From Chrysopilus asiliformis (Eukaryota > Arthropoda > Insecta > Diptera > Rhagionidae), in NCBI GenBank assembly GCA_964034945.1, contig OZ035962.1, positions 101,591,284 to 101,655,283 of the forward strand: a stretch of 64,000 nt of DNA, written 5' to 3'. Made by a program: the position numbers and the translations under genes. Below, in pieces: positions 48,348 through 60,289 of the stretch. Numbering within the stretch: the stretch's first letter is position 1; the number at the start of each line of letters is the position of its first letter. Under the pieces are notes generated by a model. The model was not told the DNA's origin. It did not search any database and saw only the letters and a list, made by a program, of their open reading frames with translations.

Positions 48348-49467
48348 TAGGGCCCGGATTTAAGGCACTTATAAAATGGGAAAAAAGGCAGGCAAAAAGG
48401 CAGTATAAAAGACTGAATAAGCATTAATTTTTCAAAAAAAAGGCATTTATTTAAACAAAAGGCATTTTCATTGCACGAATATGACATATCATGTATCACA
48501 AAATTGAACGCAGAACGCTTGCAAAAAATTTCAGATAAATTAAATTTATATAAATAAATTTAAAAAAATATATAAAAAGCTAATAGCCGTATAAAGAGCC
48601 TCACTTCATTTAAGTAATATAAGTGTTCGCTGCTTTTTACCTACAACTTGTTATAGTGACGTTACTTTAGGTGCATTGAGAATCATAATAGGTAATACGG
48701 ATCTAATACTGATTGCAAGAAATAATTAAGTGAACTAATAAAACTTACCTAAAAGTTCTTTTCTAATCCCCGAAATTGTTTCTAAATAGCAGGTTTCCAA
48801 TTCTTTCGTAACGTTGATTCATCTGGAATTTTTTCATGGCAATATTTTTGAAAAAAACTCTTTCAAAATATAATTATTCAATTTCCAAAGTGGAATATTT
48901 GCTTTAACAAATGCCATACATAAATCTCTAAAAAATTATGAGTCGCTTCTTCTGCTGATTGCATTTTTGAATAACCCGACTTTTTTTGAACTTGCTTTCT
49001 GCAATAAATTCTTGTGTATGGCAATTTTTATGTGTTGTGTCACAAAATACTTTTTTGAATGATTCACTACTTTTTCGCACATTTTGCAGAAAAGCAAACT
49101 CCCGTCTGTCGAGAAACAGTCTTTACCAAATGTATTTACAAGGTTCACGAATATAAGGCGGTTTTCTCGTGTGATTTTTGGCATTTCTAAGATTTCAATT
49201 TACTACCAAAACTAAACTGATCGTACATTGGCGCAACTGTCATAAATATAGGCATTGCCAAATCAAAAAAAAAATAATGATAATTTTTATGGGTACTTAA
49301 ATTACCCTAAAAGGAATTTATAAATCTTTTTAAGATCGGAATTATTAAAAAAGGCATTAAAAAAAGGCTAAATGGTCGAAAAAGTGGGAAAATAAGTTAT
49401 TATACAAAAATGAACGAAAAAATCAAAATAGGCAAAATGCCTTTTTGCCTTAAATATCCGGGCCCTG
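48348..49467 (-). mobile_element. hAT element nested in the pogo-like element
   Basis: Left end TAGGGCCCGGATTTAAGGCA and right end GCCTTAAATATCCGGGCCCTG are inverted repeats of each other apart from the first base and a small indel. Both are flanked by a perfect 8-bp duplication GTCATCTG (48340-48347 and 49468-49475). The interior holds the N-terminal part of a hAT transposase on the minus strand. At 1120 bp it is an internally deleted copy. Confidence 0.9.
48790..49184 (-). pseudogene. hAT transposase N-terminal fragment with BED-type zinc finger
   Basis: ATG at 49184 (MPKITREN) opens an 82-codon frame with CxxC (LFCKMCEK) followed by a QHIKIAIH pair of histidines. This is the arrangement of BED fingers and of CGGBP1-like proteins derived from hAT transposases. 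After a stop at 48936 the same frame continues with FFRDLCMAFVKANIPLWKLN, a conserved hAT segment, then two further stops before 48790. The catalytic and dimerisation regions are absent. Non-functional. Confidence 0.8.
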
Positions 49468-49786
49468 GTCATCTGTAATTTGTGGTCGCACGAGTCCTGC
49501 GCGTCATTTGCAATGACTTGCAATAAATGCGGCAATGCATATTTGAATAAAAAAAAAAGTAGTGTTCCATTTCACCCGACCATGGAGGACAAATGGAACT
49601 TTTGATATTTTTTTTAAAATTAAAAAAAAATATTGAATTAACCTTTATTTTATGCCAGAGTTCTGATTTTATTTTTACGTTTGTAATAAAGAATGATTTT
49701 ATTTTTGTTTCGTTTAAAAAGCTCTTTTATTTCCCGAGATATTTCAAAAATAAAAAAGGTGTTCCATTTCACCCGACTTTACCCTA

Positions 49787-50335
49787 TATTTTTTGGATTC
49801 GTTCATATAGCATTACAAGAAGTTGGATTCTTCTCCTCTATATGATATATCATATAAAAGAATATTAGATTTAGTGTACCGTTTGTAACACATCGAACAA
49901 ATCATTGGACAGAAAAATGAACTACACCAAGGTGTTAGGGATGAGAAAGATTTTGATTTCCGCATCTCCGTCCGTCTGTCTGTACCTGAACACCATAACT
50001 TTCGAAACTATTGAGCTAAAGACTTGAACTTTTGTACAGTCACGTTTCTTGTAAATAGCTAGGCTAACTTCTTGGACGGGCAAAATTGGACCATTCCTTC
50101 CCCCCTCCCCCATACAAAAGAAACAGTTTTTTGCAATTTTCTCGAAAACGGTAAGTCGTAGTGAAAAATTTATAAAGCTAAAATCTGTTTAGAATATGAT
50201 TTTCCTTAACCGTTCCATACATCAAAATGTAATAGGACCACTCCTTTCCCACCTCTCCTATACAAATGGATTTTCTTAAACATTTTATCGAGTATTTGAC
50301 GATTGGCCCCTGGCAATTGTAGTTTTTCTTATGTT
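49787..50335 (+). mobile_element. DINE-1-like dispersed element, copy at 49.8 kb
   Basis: TATATGATATATCATATAAA hairpin (49838-49858), then AGATTTAGTGTACCGTTTGT (reverse of the 16.6-kb tail). Next come GTCCGTCTGTCTGT (49969-49982), CACCATAACTTTCGAAACTA, GAGCTAAAGACTTGAACTTT (50012-50031), and the CCATACATCAAAATGTAATAGG tail at 50214. It directly follows the right end of the pogo-like element. Confidence 0.55.
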
Positions 50336-50580
50336 TTTGTGCTCTCTAACGAGTCCACGATCCAATGGAGGTCACCCCATAAAAATCCATTGACTGGTTT
50401 ACGAGATAACCGGTGAAGGGGTCAGAGGGAAGGGGAGTTCCTGCTGCGAACATAACTAAAAACATTCGCGCTATCCCAAGCTATCCAACGCAATATAATT
50501 CAATGTTCTCCATTGAAGGGTTTAAAATTTAGAGAGGAACATCCTTCGGGAAATCGCATAAAAAATGCACGACAACAATA
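50336..50580. repeat. Dispersed repeat, partner of 5930-6170
   Basis: GTGCTCTCTAACGAGTCCAC, CCCCATAAAAATCC, GTTCCTGCTGCGAAC and TTCTCCATTGAAGGGTT correspond in order to the 5.9-kb copy. Confidence 0.55.
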
Positions 50581-53500
50581 AAATTTTTTTTAAATTTTCA
50601 GTTTATATAGAATTTTTTCTAAAAAAAATACTTCTTGGAGTTTTTTCAAAAAATAGAGCCAATTTGGCCAAAAACCACTTGCAGAGTCAGGGACATCAAA
50701 TTATGCTAAAAAGATTGTAAAATCTTTGGCAACAAAATGGCTGTTGTGCAGTGCTATTGTTTGCTTAAATTTAAAAAAAATCATTGAGATTTTGTATCCG
50801 CATTTTTAGTCTCTTTCCATTTGGGGTTTTCAGCCACCTTTTAAGCACTTTTTAAATAATGAAGTATCATAACAGCATAAACCAAATTAAGCCTCAAAAT
50901 AACAATTTTCCGTCATATGAATTAAATTTCGAGAAAAAAGCGTAAGACGTCCTCGAAATATATTTCCTCAAATTAATATTTTTTAGCAAACACCCCTCCC
51001 AAAAAGAATATCGTCAAATTATTTGAAAAAAAAATTTTTGATTTCATTCTTACTTCAAGGTGGTAAGAATTTCTCGATTGGATTTTGATCGGGTGTGCAT
51101 TTCCAGCTTCTTCCCACGACGACCCCATGTGTGTTTTTTAATTTCGAATTCATTCAATTTTGTTTATTGTAATTTTTCCGTAATTGACGCCCGCCCGCGT
51201 CCAGCACAACGATTTGTTGTTATGAATTTCCAATTAAACCATCATATAAAAGGTAATTTTGTTATATCGTTTAACCAAAATGGTACAAGTAATTACGTAA
51301 TGATCGGTTTTTCGAAACCCCAGTAGTCAAGAGCCTCGGCTATTATACCGGCCAAGTTTAGTGGTGGTAGCCTCTCAATATTCAAACTCTTAACTCAACT
51401 AACCAACGAACGAACTTCTTGAAAAGGATTTTTTTTTGTTTGTTTCACATCTTCGCGATGTTTTTCAAGATGATGTGGTGGATGTCTGATGTTTGCTAGT
51501 TCTTTGCCTGATGATGAGTGTTTTGGTGGTTTTTCATCTGTCCAACGCCCAACGCCGCCGAAGTGATTATAAGAAGTGATTTTCTAAAAGTCATCCTGAA
51601 GCCACGGCGAATAAGATTGGTTGGCCGATGTGATGTGAATGCACCTTGAATTAACGCACACTAGGAGTTAATGAAGGTAAATTGATTCGAAAGCAATCGA
51701 TGTAACTTGTGTAAACGGTTAATAAGTATTAGCTTAATTTACCGTCCATATTATATTCGCCATCATCCAGCATCCAACAGCTTCAACAGCCAGATTGAGA
51801 TCACCATCAATTTATCTGTAGATCCTCTTTGCAATCTCGCATCAAGTGAGCGACTTAAGTTGAGAGTTATTCGATTTTAGATATCACAGGTACAAAAAAC
51901 AAAGCAAAACATGATACAAATAAAAAAAAAACAATCCCACAGAGGTAAAAACACAAAGTGCTCAAATGGTAAACAACGGCACGGTGAGGTGAACAAAAAA
52001 TTAATCGAATATCTTCTCAAACAGGAAATTGATATAATTGGTCCTGCAATTATGGGAAATATTTTAGAAAAGCACTGGAGTAGAAAATTTGACAGTGTGC
52101 CATTGAAACTGTCACTTTGCAACCTGCATCCGATGACATAAATTTCCTGGTCACCACCACCGGCAGCCGTCAACCGTCAAACTACCTTCGCGTTTACCTT
52201 TGACGGTAAACTAACTACCGCTCGGAAGACCGACGGCGACGTTGACCGTATTTTTGATGGTGTCACGGAACTGCTGTGAATACCTTGTCCTGTCGCACGG
52301 ACCCCCGAAATTCATACCTTAGAGAATCACCTGAAAACTTACTTTTTTTTCGGGAAAATTCCTTTTGTTCAGAATGGGGTAACAAACAAATACTGAAAGG
52401 GCCTGACCGATATGTAAACAAGCGTGGACAGCGAATGAATAGTCACTGGAATGGATGGGAAATTCGCCCCGAAAATTCATAAAATCTACACGAGTCAATA
52501 ATCGCCGGGTGTGAGAAGAAGCCTAAACGATTAAATTACTAAATGGCACCTACTGCGAAACAGTCGTAGCGCATGTTCATAACTTCTTAATAAGCGTCGT
52601 CGGTGCGGTGTTGCGCGGCATGATGCGGTGATCTTGGCATATCAATATCAATATCGGATGCAACAACTCTCGATCGCGCCAGGTATGCACGTTGAATCTT
52701 ACGTCTTGGTGATTGGTGCGGAGCAGACCGGAGTGTAAAACTGATCGCGACACTGTATTTCTTATAAGGTAGATTCGCGAACGAGGTGCGAAATGGAAAG
52801 AAGGAGGCAACACAATTACCAGAGATCGGTTGGCATCGTGCAATTTATGCAAACCATCCGTGCTGCAATTTATTGGGATTTTTGCATATACGTGTACGAT
52901 CAGTACATGCTGAATATGGTATATTCCCCTCCACCTACCTGCGTAACTTGTTCACCTCTTCCAGCAGTCTCATTCGAAATCGATCTTCAATGAAAGTCTT
53001 ATTTCACGTCGCAAACGATCAGATCTGATCGAGCCAACAGTCGGATCGAAGAAAAGGTGTTCCCCACATATAAAGCCCTCGCTTTGCTAACATTGTACGA
53101 CGATCATCTTGATGATGAGCCGATCCAATTCCGATATCTTGAGATATGTCCGATCATCACGACGCATTTAGCAATTACATTTTAAACATTTTAGTAGTTT
53201 ACGCGTCTCGCAATGGCAACACCGTTTTCACGTTTAATTAAAGCAAATGATGTGCTGATGGAAATATCATCCACGAATGAAGATCGTTCGTATGTATGTT
53301 GTTGGGGGGTTTTTTTTATTCTTCTGCTTTAAAATTGTAATGGAAAATCTTTACAATTTTGCCTGTGGGGTTCGAAACAACTCACCCTTAACTATAGAGC
53401 GTTTAATAAATATTTATTCTCGAATAATTGTGCGGCGGATAATTTTAATCAAATAATTCCACAGGAAGCGATGAGACCACCTTTAAGAAATTGATTTACA

Positions 53501-53695
53501 ACGTAAAAGGGCAAGACATTGTTAGTTATTGAATGGCTTTACAGTTTATTATTAATTGTATGTCCTTGGAGTTGTTAAATATTTTATCAATAAATTTCAG
53601 TTGTGTGAATAAAGTTATAGATTTATAAGAAAACTAATAATTACTGGTGTATTTTATTTAGAATCTGATATGAATTTTGGAAATAGAAAATTTCT
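50581..53695. other. Intergenic DNA, no gene confirmed
   Basis: The plus frame at 51911-52141 (76 codons, lysine-rich) follows an ATCACAG acceptor-like sequence but is not recognised. 52161-52215 has a short CCGTCAACCGTCAAAC / TTTGACGGT inverted motif. No RNA gene or element ends were established. Confidence 0.35.
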
Positions 53696-56600
53696 GTTAC
53701 ACGTAACGCATAATACGTTACACTTAACGCATAATGCGTTTCACGTAACGCATAATACGTTACACGTAACGCATAATACGTTACACGTAACGCATAATAC
53801 GTTACACGTAACGTATAATACGTTACACGTAACGTATAATACGTACACGTAACGCATAATACGTTACACGTAACGCATAATGCGTTACACGTAACGCATA
53901 ATACGTTACACGTACGTTACACTTAACGCATAATGCGTTTCACGTAACGCATAATACGTTACACGTAACGCATAATACGTCACACGTAACGCATAATGCG
54001 TTACACGTAACGCATAATACGTTACACGTAACGCATAATGCGTTACACGTAACGCATAATACGTTACACGTAACGCATAATACGTTACACATAACGCATA
54101 ATACGTCACACGTAACGCATAATGCGTTACACGTAACGCATAATACGTTACACGTAACGCATAATACGTTACACGTAACGCATAATACGTTACACGTAAC
54201 GCATAATGCGTTACACGTAACGCATAATACGTTACACGTAACGCATAATACGTTACACGTAACGCATAATACGTCACACGTAACGCATAATGCGTTACAC
54301 GTAACGCATAATACGTTACACGTAACGCATAATACGTTACACATAACGCATAATACGTTACACGTTACACGTAACGCATAATACGTTACACGTAACGCAT
54401 AATACGTTAACGCATAATGCGTTTCACGTAACGCATAATACGTTACACGTAACGCATAATACGTTACACGTAACGCATAATACGTTACACGTAACGCATA
54501 ATGCGTTACACGTAACGTATAATACGTTACACGTAACGCATAATACGTTACACGTAACGCATAATGCGTTACACGTAACGTATAATACGTCACACGTAAC
54601 GCATAATGCGTTACACGTAACGTATAATACGTTACACGTAACGTATAATACGTTACACGTAACGCATAATGCGTTACACGTAACGCATAATACGTTACAC
54701 GTAACGCATAATGCGTTACACGTAACGTATAATACGTTACACGTAACGCATAATGCGTTTCACGTAACGCATAATACGTTACACGTAACGCATAATACGT
54801 TACACGTAACGCATAATACGTTACACGTAACGCATAATACGTTACACGTACGTTACACTTAACGCATAATGCGTTTCACGTAACGCATAATACGTTACAC
54901 GTAACGCATAATACGTCACACGTAACGCATAATGCGTTACACGTAACGCATAATACGTTACACGTAACGCATAATGCGTTACACGTAACGCATAATACGT
55001 TACACGTAACGCATAATACGTTACACGTAACGCATAATACGTCACACGTAACGCATAATGCGTTACACGTAACGCATAATACGTTACAAGTAACGCATAA
55101 TACGTTACACGTAACGCATAATACGTTACACGTAACGCATAATACGTTACACGTAACGCATAATGCGTTACACGTAACGCATAATACGTTACACGTAACG
55201 CATAATACGTTACACGTAACGCATAATACGTCACACGTAACGCATAATGCGTTACACGTAACGCATAATACGTTACACGTAACGCATAATACGTTACACA
55301 TAACGCATAATACGTTACACGTTACACGTAACGCATAATACGTTACACGTAACGCATAATACGTTACACGTAACGCATAATACGTTACACGTAACGCATA
55401 ATACGTTAACGCATAATGCGTTTCACGTAACGCATAATACGTTACACGTAACGCATAATACGTTACACGTAACGCATAATGCGTTACACGTAACGTATAA
55501 TACGTTACACGTAACGCATAATGCGTTACACGTAACGTATGATACGGTACACGTAACGCATAATACGTTACACTTAACGCATAATGCGTTTCACGTAACG
55601 CATAATACGTTACACGTAACGCATAATACGTTACACGTAACGCATAATACGTTACACGTAACGCATAATGCGTTACACGTAACGTATAATACGTCACACG
55701 TAACGCATAATGCGTTACACGTAACGTATAATACGTTACACGTAACGTATAATACGTTACACGTAACGCATAATGCGTTACACGTAACGCATAATACGTT
55801 ACACGTAACGCATAATGCGTTACACGTAACGTATAATACGTTACACGTAACGCATAATGCGTTACACGTAACGCATAATACGTTACACGTAACGCATAAT
55901 ACGTTACACGTAACGCATAATATGTTACACTTAACGCATAATGCGTTTCACGTAACGCATAATACGTTACACGTAACGCATAATACGTTACACGTAACGC
56001 ATAATACGTTACACGTAACGCATAATACGTTACACGTACGCTACACTTAACGCATAATGCGTTTCACGTAACGCATAATACGTTACACGTAACGCATAAT
56101 ACGTTACACGTAACGCATAATACGTCACACGTAACGCATAAAGCGTTACACGTAACGCATAATACGTTACACGTAACGCATAATACGTTACACGTTACAC
56201 GTAACGCATAATACGTTACACGTAACGCATAATACGTTACACGTAACGCATAATACGTTACACTTAACGCATAATGCGTTTCACGTAACGCATAATACGT
56301 TACACGTAACGCATAATACGTTACACGTAACGCATAATGCGTTACACGTAACGTATAATACGTTACACGTAACGCATAATGCGTTACACGTAACGTATGA
56401 TACGTTACACGTAACGCATAATACGTTACACGTAACGCATAGTACGTTACACGTAACGTATAATACGTTACACGTAACGCATAATGCGTTACACGTAACG
56501 CAAAATGCGTTACATGTAACGCATAATGCGTTACACGTAACGTATAATACGTTACACGTAACGCATAATGCGTTACACGTAACGCATAATGCGTTAAACG

Positions 56601-58042
56601 TAACGCATAATCAGTTACACGTAACGCATAATACGTTGCACGTAACGCATAATACGTTACACGTAACGCATAATGCGTTTCACGTAACGCATAATACGTT
56701 AACAGTAACGCATAATACGTTACACGTAACGCATAATGCGTTACACGTAACGTATAATACGTTAAACGTAACGCATTATGCGTTACACGTAACGTATAAT
56801 ACGTTACACGTAACGCATAATGCGTTACACGTAACGCATAATGCGTTAAACGTAACGCATAATCAGTTACACGTAACGCATAATACGTTGCACGTAACGC
56901 ATAATACGTTACACGTAACGCATAATGCGTTTCACGTAACGCATAATACGTTAACAGTAACGCATAATACGTTACACGTAACGCATAATGCGTTACACGT
57001 AACGTATAATACGTTAAACGTAACGCATTATGCGTTACACGTAACGCATAATACGTTACACGTAACGCATAATACGTTACACGTAACGCATAATACGTTA
57101 CGCGTAACGTATAATGCGTTACACGTAACGTATAATACGTTACACGTAACGCAAAATGCGTTACATGTAACGCAAAATGCGTTACATGTAACGCATAATA
57201 CGTTACACGTAACGCATAATACGTTACACGTAACGCATAATTCGTTACACGTAACGTATAATACGTTACACGTAACGCATAATGCGTTACACGTAACGCA
57301 AAATGCGTTACATGTAACGCATAATGCGTTACACGTAACGTATAATACGTTACACGTAACGCATAATGCGTTACACGTAACGCATAATGCGTTACACGTA
57401 ACGCATAATCAGTTACACGTAACGCATAATACGTTGCACGTAACGCATAATACGTTACACGTAACGCATAATGCGTTTCACGTAACGCATAATACGTTAA
57501 CAGTAACGCATAATACGTTACACGTAACGCATAATGCGTTACACGTAACGTATAATACGTTAAACGTAACGCATTATGCGTTACACGTAACGTATAATAC
57601 GTTACACGTAACGCATAATGCGTTACACGTAACGCATAATGCGTTAAACGTAACGCATAATCAGTTACACGTAACGCATAATACGTTGCACGTAACGCAT
57701 AATACGTTACACGTAACGCATAATGCGTTTCACGTAACGTATAATACGTTAAACGTAACGCATTATGCGTTACACGTAACGCATAATACGTTACACGTAA
57801 CGCATAATACGTTACACGTAACGCATAATACGTTACGCGTAACGTATAATGCGTTACACGTAACGTATAATACGTTACACGTAACGCAAAATGCGTTACA
57901 TGTAACGCATAATGCGTTACATGTAACGCATAATACGTTACACGTAACGTATAATACGTTACACGTAACGCATAATGCGTTACACGTAACTCATAATGCG
58001 TTACACGTAACGTATAATACGTTACATGTAACGCATTATGCA
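53696..58042. repeat. Satellite array of a near-palindromic 21-bp unit
   Basis: About 4.35 kb of tandem copies of a 21-bp monomer: AACGCATAATACGTT plus linker ACACGT. Common variants are AACGCATAATGCGTT and AACGTATAATACGTT, both perfect odd-centred palindromes. The joint GTTACACGTAAC is also nearly palindromic. Each unit carries three or four CpG sites in otherwise AT-rich DNA. Irregular short units (for example CGTACGTTAC near 53911, 54847 and 56035) mark block joints. Because 21 is a multiple of three and the unit lacks stops in some phases, both strands show long frames (679 codons minus, 483 plus); these are not genes. Confidence 0.95.
56560..58042. repeat. Higher-order repeats within the satellite (252 and 798 bp)
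   Basis: The marker variant AATCAGTTACACG occurs at 56611, 56863, 57409 and 57661. Spacings are 252, 546 and 252 bp, i.e. 12, 26 and 12 monomers, so a 12-mer block was copied and a 38-mer (798 bp) segment was duplicated. Companion variants (CGTTGCACG, CGTTAACAGTAACG, GCATTATGCG) recur at the same offsets, except that the last block lacks the CGTTAACAG units. Confidence 0.85.
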
Positions 58043-60130
58043 GAAATTTTTCTCTTTTATTTAGATGACGAAAGGTGGGTTTCATGAAACTTCTAGCGGC
58101 CACTAAATCAAATTTGTAGTATATTTTTTCAAAATTGAAATTCGCCCGCCAACAAAAAAAAAATCGAAAATTTATCGATAGTAAAATAAATTATTCTGAC
58201 ATTCAGTTTCTTCGTCACTTCCACACTTTTGAGTTTATTTCCAAAAGGAGAACTTCATGACTTTTATGAAGAATATAAACACTGGATTTTAATTCGTTCA
58301 TAAAATTAATCCGCCAGGAAATCCCAAAAAAATTGTCGTATGAATTTCCAAATTATTGCCTTTTAATTGCGTTATAATCTGAAAACTTGAATTGTTTTTT
58401 CAGAAATTCTCACTTGTAAAATCTCTTCTTAAAAACTGCATATTCGACTTACAAACCACTTCCTGCCACTTCTTGGCGCATTTTGTCATCGCGATCGCAA
58501 CGAATTACGTGACGTTAAGCTGTTCGCAATTGACTTCCATAACAAATACCGGGATGGTTAATCAAGCTCATTTTATTTCGTTTTTTTTTTTGGCTCCGAA
58601 AATTTTTTCACCACCTAAACGGTCATTTTATCTCGACTGCCTGGACAAAATGACTTTGACGGCCGCTGACATTAATCAAGTTTCCCGCGATTGCCTGAAG
58701 CGGCCAAAATTCCCATCGTCATCAACGTCCTCTTCATCATCTACTCGTGGCCGCTTATTGCAAATGCGACAATAAAACCTAAAATTTTTGGGTCGCCAAA
58801 AATCATCATCCTATCCTGTAGAAGCCATCCCGCTGAGGTGAGTCCCGTTTGGCCGCTATGCTCTGTCCTGTAAAATCGCTTGTGACTTGTAATATGTTTA
58901 ATTAGCCTGAAAAAGTCACCGAAAAACATACATCTGAAATCTGATCAAAGATTCGGGGAGCCTGCGACCGCAATCTCGACCTGAACCTGGTCTTCCTACA
59001 ACGTTTCCCTGTTTGTGGTCCCTCGATTGTACAAGGATCGGATCGTTTTCGGCATCGGTTCAATTTTACCCACAATTAGCGGGGTCGTGGCGGCATGGGA
59101 GATTCTCTGGAAGGGGAAGAGACGGCAGCTGGTGTGTAATTAAAAGTGGACGCGGTGGCGATTTAAATTCTTGGACCTCTATTTGATCAGCTAACGAACG
59201 CGCCAGAACGGAATATTCTTCTGCGCCTCTTGCGCCGCATTTTCAGAATTGGCCGTTCTCGCTGTCGTCGTCGTCGCCACCGCCGATTTTGCAGCTCATT
59301 TAGCCCGTTTATGTGAGTAAATGCGAGCTCCACGTTTTTTTAAGCAGTAGGATCCCCAATCGACAATGTCTTTAGTAGCTTTTTGCTTGGCAAATCGGTT
59401 AGAATTTGGTATGGGGACAGGCGTAGCAGCGGAGGACTGCCGACCCCGTCTTAAGTGGTTCTTGTTAACATTTTATGGCCTTCTTGCGAGGAACTGGATC
59501 GCATCGCATCGCGCAATTGCCAATTGGTATGGATGGGAATGGATAAATATTTAAAATTTCATATCACGCAGATAATAAGTGAATTATCAACGTGGACTTT
59601 GTGGTTCGGACGATGCACATTTATTTGCTGTAAGAATCTTGTAGCATATATTCGAGCATATCGTATTATTCAATGGACTGTGGGTAATGTTTTTATGTTG
59701 ATTTTTTTAGGTATGTTGGTTTGTGGAATTTTCGAAAAAAGTCAAGTACCTGGGTGTGTTCAACCTGTGTGTGCTGGATGCAAAAAAAATGAAAATAAAG
59801 CTAAAAAAATAGAGGAAAAAATCCCGGTTACATAGTCTGAAATGTCTTTTTCATGTATTAGAACACGGAAAAGGGCATCAGGGAATCTTTGGGATGGAAA
59901 AAAACCATTTGAAAAAGAGCGCAAAAGATGCAATCACGGAAAAACGACGTCTTGTGTGCATCGATTACGTTATTTGGTTATTTTCCCTCGCATATACACG
60001 CCGATGATGATGCATTCCCACTTCGCCCCGTAAGTTGCTTCCTTAACACCATAGGGGCAGCTGGGGATTATTTTACAGTACAGTTTTATTTTATTAGATA
60101 TAAATTTCGTCTATTTTCTGAACCTTTGAA
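58043..60130. other. Intergenic DNA, unresolved frames
   Basis: 58392-58930 has overlapping frames on both strands. One plus frame is hydrophobic then basic and runs into GCTGAG|GTGAGT (58837), a good donor match, but it has no ATG. 59166-59300 has a GTCGTCGTCGTCGCC run. Nothing is firm enough to call a gene. Confidence 0.3.
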
Positions 60131-60135
60131 ATTTG

Positions 60136-60275
60136 AGCGAACCAATACCAAACCATATCTGAAAAAAGACGTTTGAACCGAACCAAAATCAAACCATTTT
60201 TAAAAAAGATGGCGGAACCATAACCAAACAAGATTTTAAAAAAATATGGTCGAACCGAACCAAAATCCAGAAATT
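60136..60275. repeat. Imperfect tandem repeat of about 40 bp
   Basis: Three diverged copies of a unit that starts near CGAACCAAAATCAAACCA and continues with TTTTTAAAAAAGATGG, at about 60139, 60177 and 60217, with a partial fourth start near 60257. Confidence 0.5.
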
Positions 60276-60289
60276 TATTTAACAGGTTG

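Larger units (their letters stand above)
47709..49784. mobile_element. pogo-like element with GGGTGAAATGGAACA ends, carrying a nested hAT
   Basis: Perfect 25-bp terminal inverted repeats begin GGGTAAAGTCGGGTGAAATG at 47709 and mirror at 49760-49784, flanked by TA on both sides. Subterminal copies of GGGTGAAATGGAACA recur at 47734 and 48086, and in reverse near 49562. Split around the nested hAT, the plus frame reads DDCLQCVIC then NLWSHESCA then CNKCG, with Cys/His spacing like the C-terminal PHD-like finger of some insect pogo/Tigger-type transposases. An acidic stretch (YEDSEEERDEIIYMSESDG) precedes it, followed by a stop. The DDE core is missing, so this is a deletion derivative of about 950 bp before the insertion. 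Confidence 0.75.

Noticed and set aside
53696..58042. CRISPR-like array
   Set aside because: Units are contiguous with no unique spacers, and the host is a eukaryote.
53670..58103. Long open frames in the 21-bp array as repetitive-protein genes
   Set aside because: Frames are open on both strands because the unit is a multiple of three without stops; there is no start context or flanking exon evidence.
58392..58873. Plus frames with a good donor-like GTGAGT at 58837
   Set aside because: The hydrophobic frame lacks an ATG and has a stop shortly upstream; overlapping frames on both strands suggest chance.
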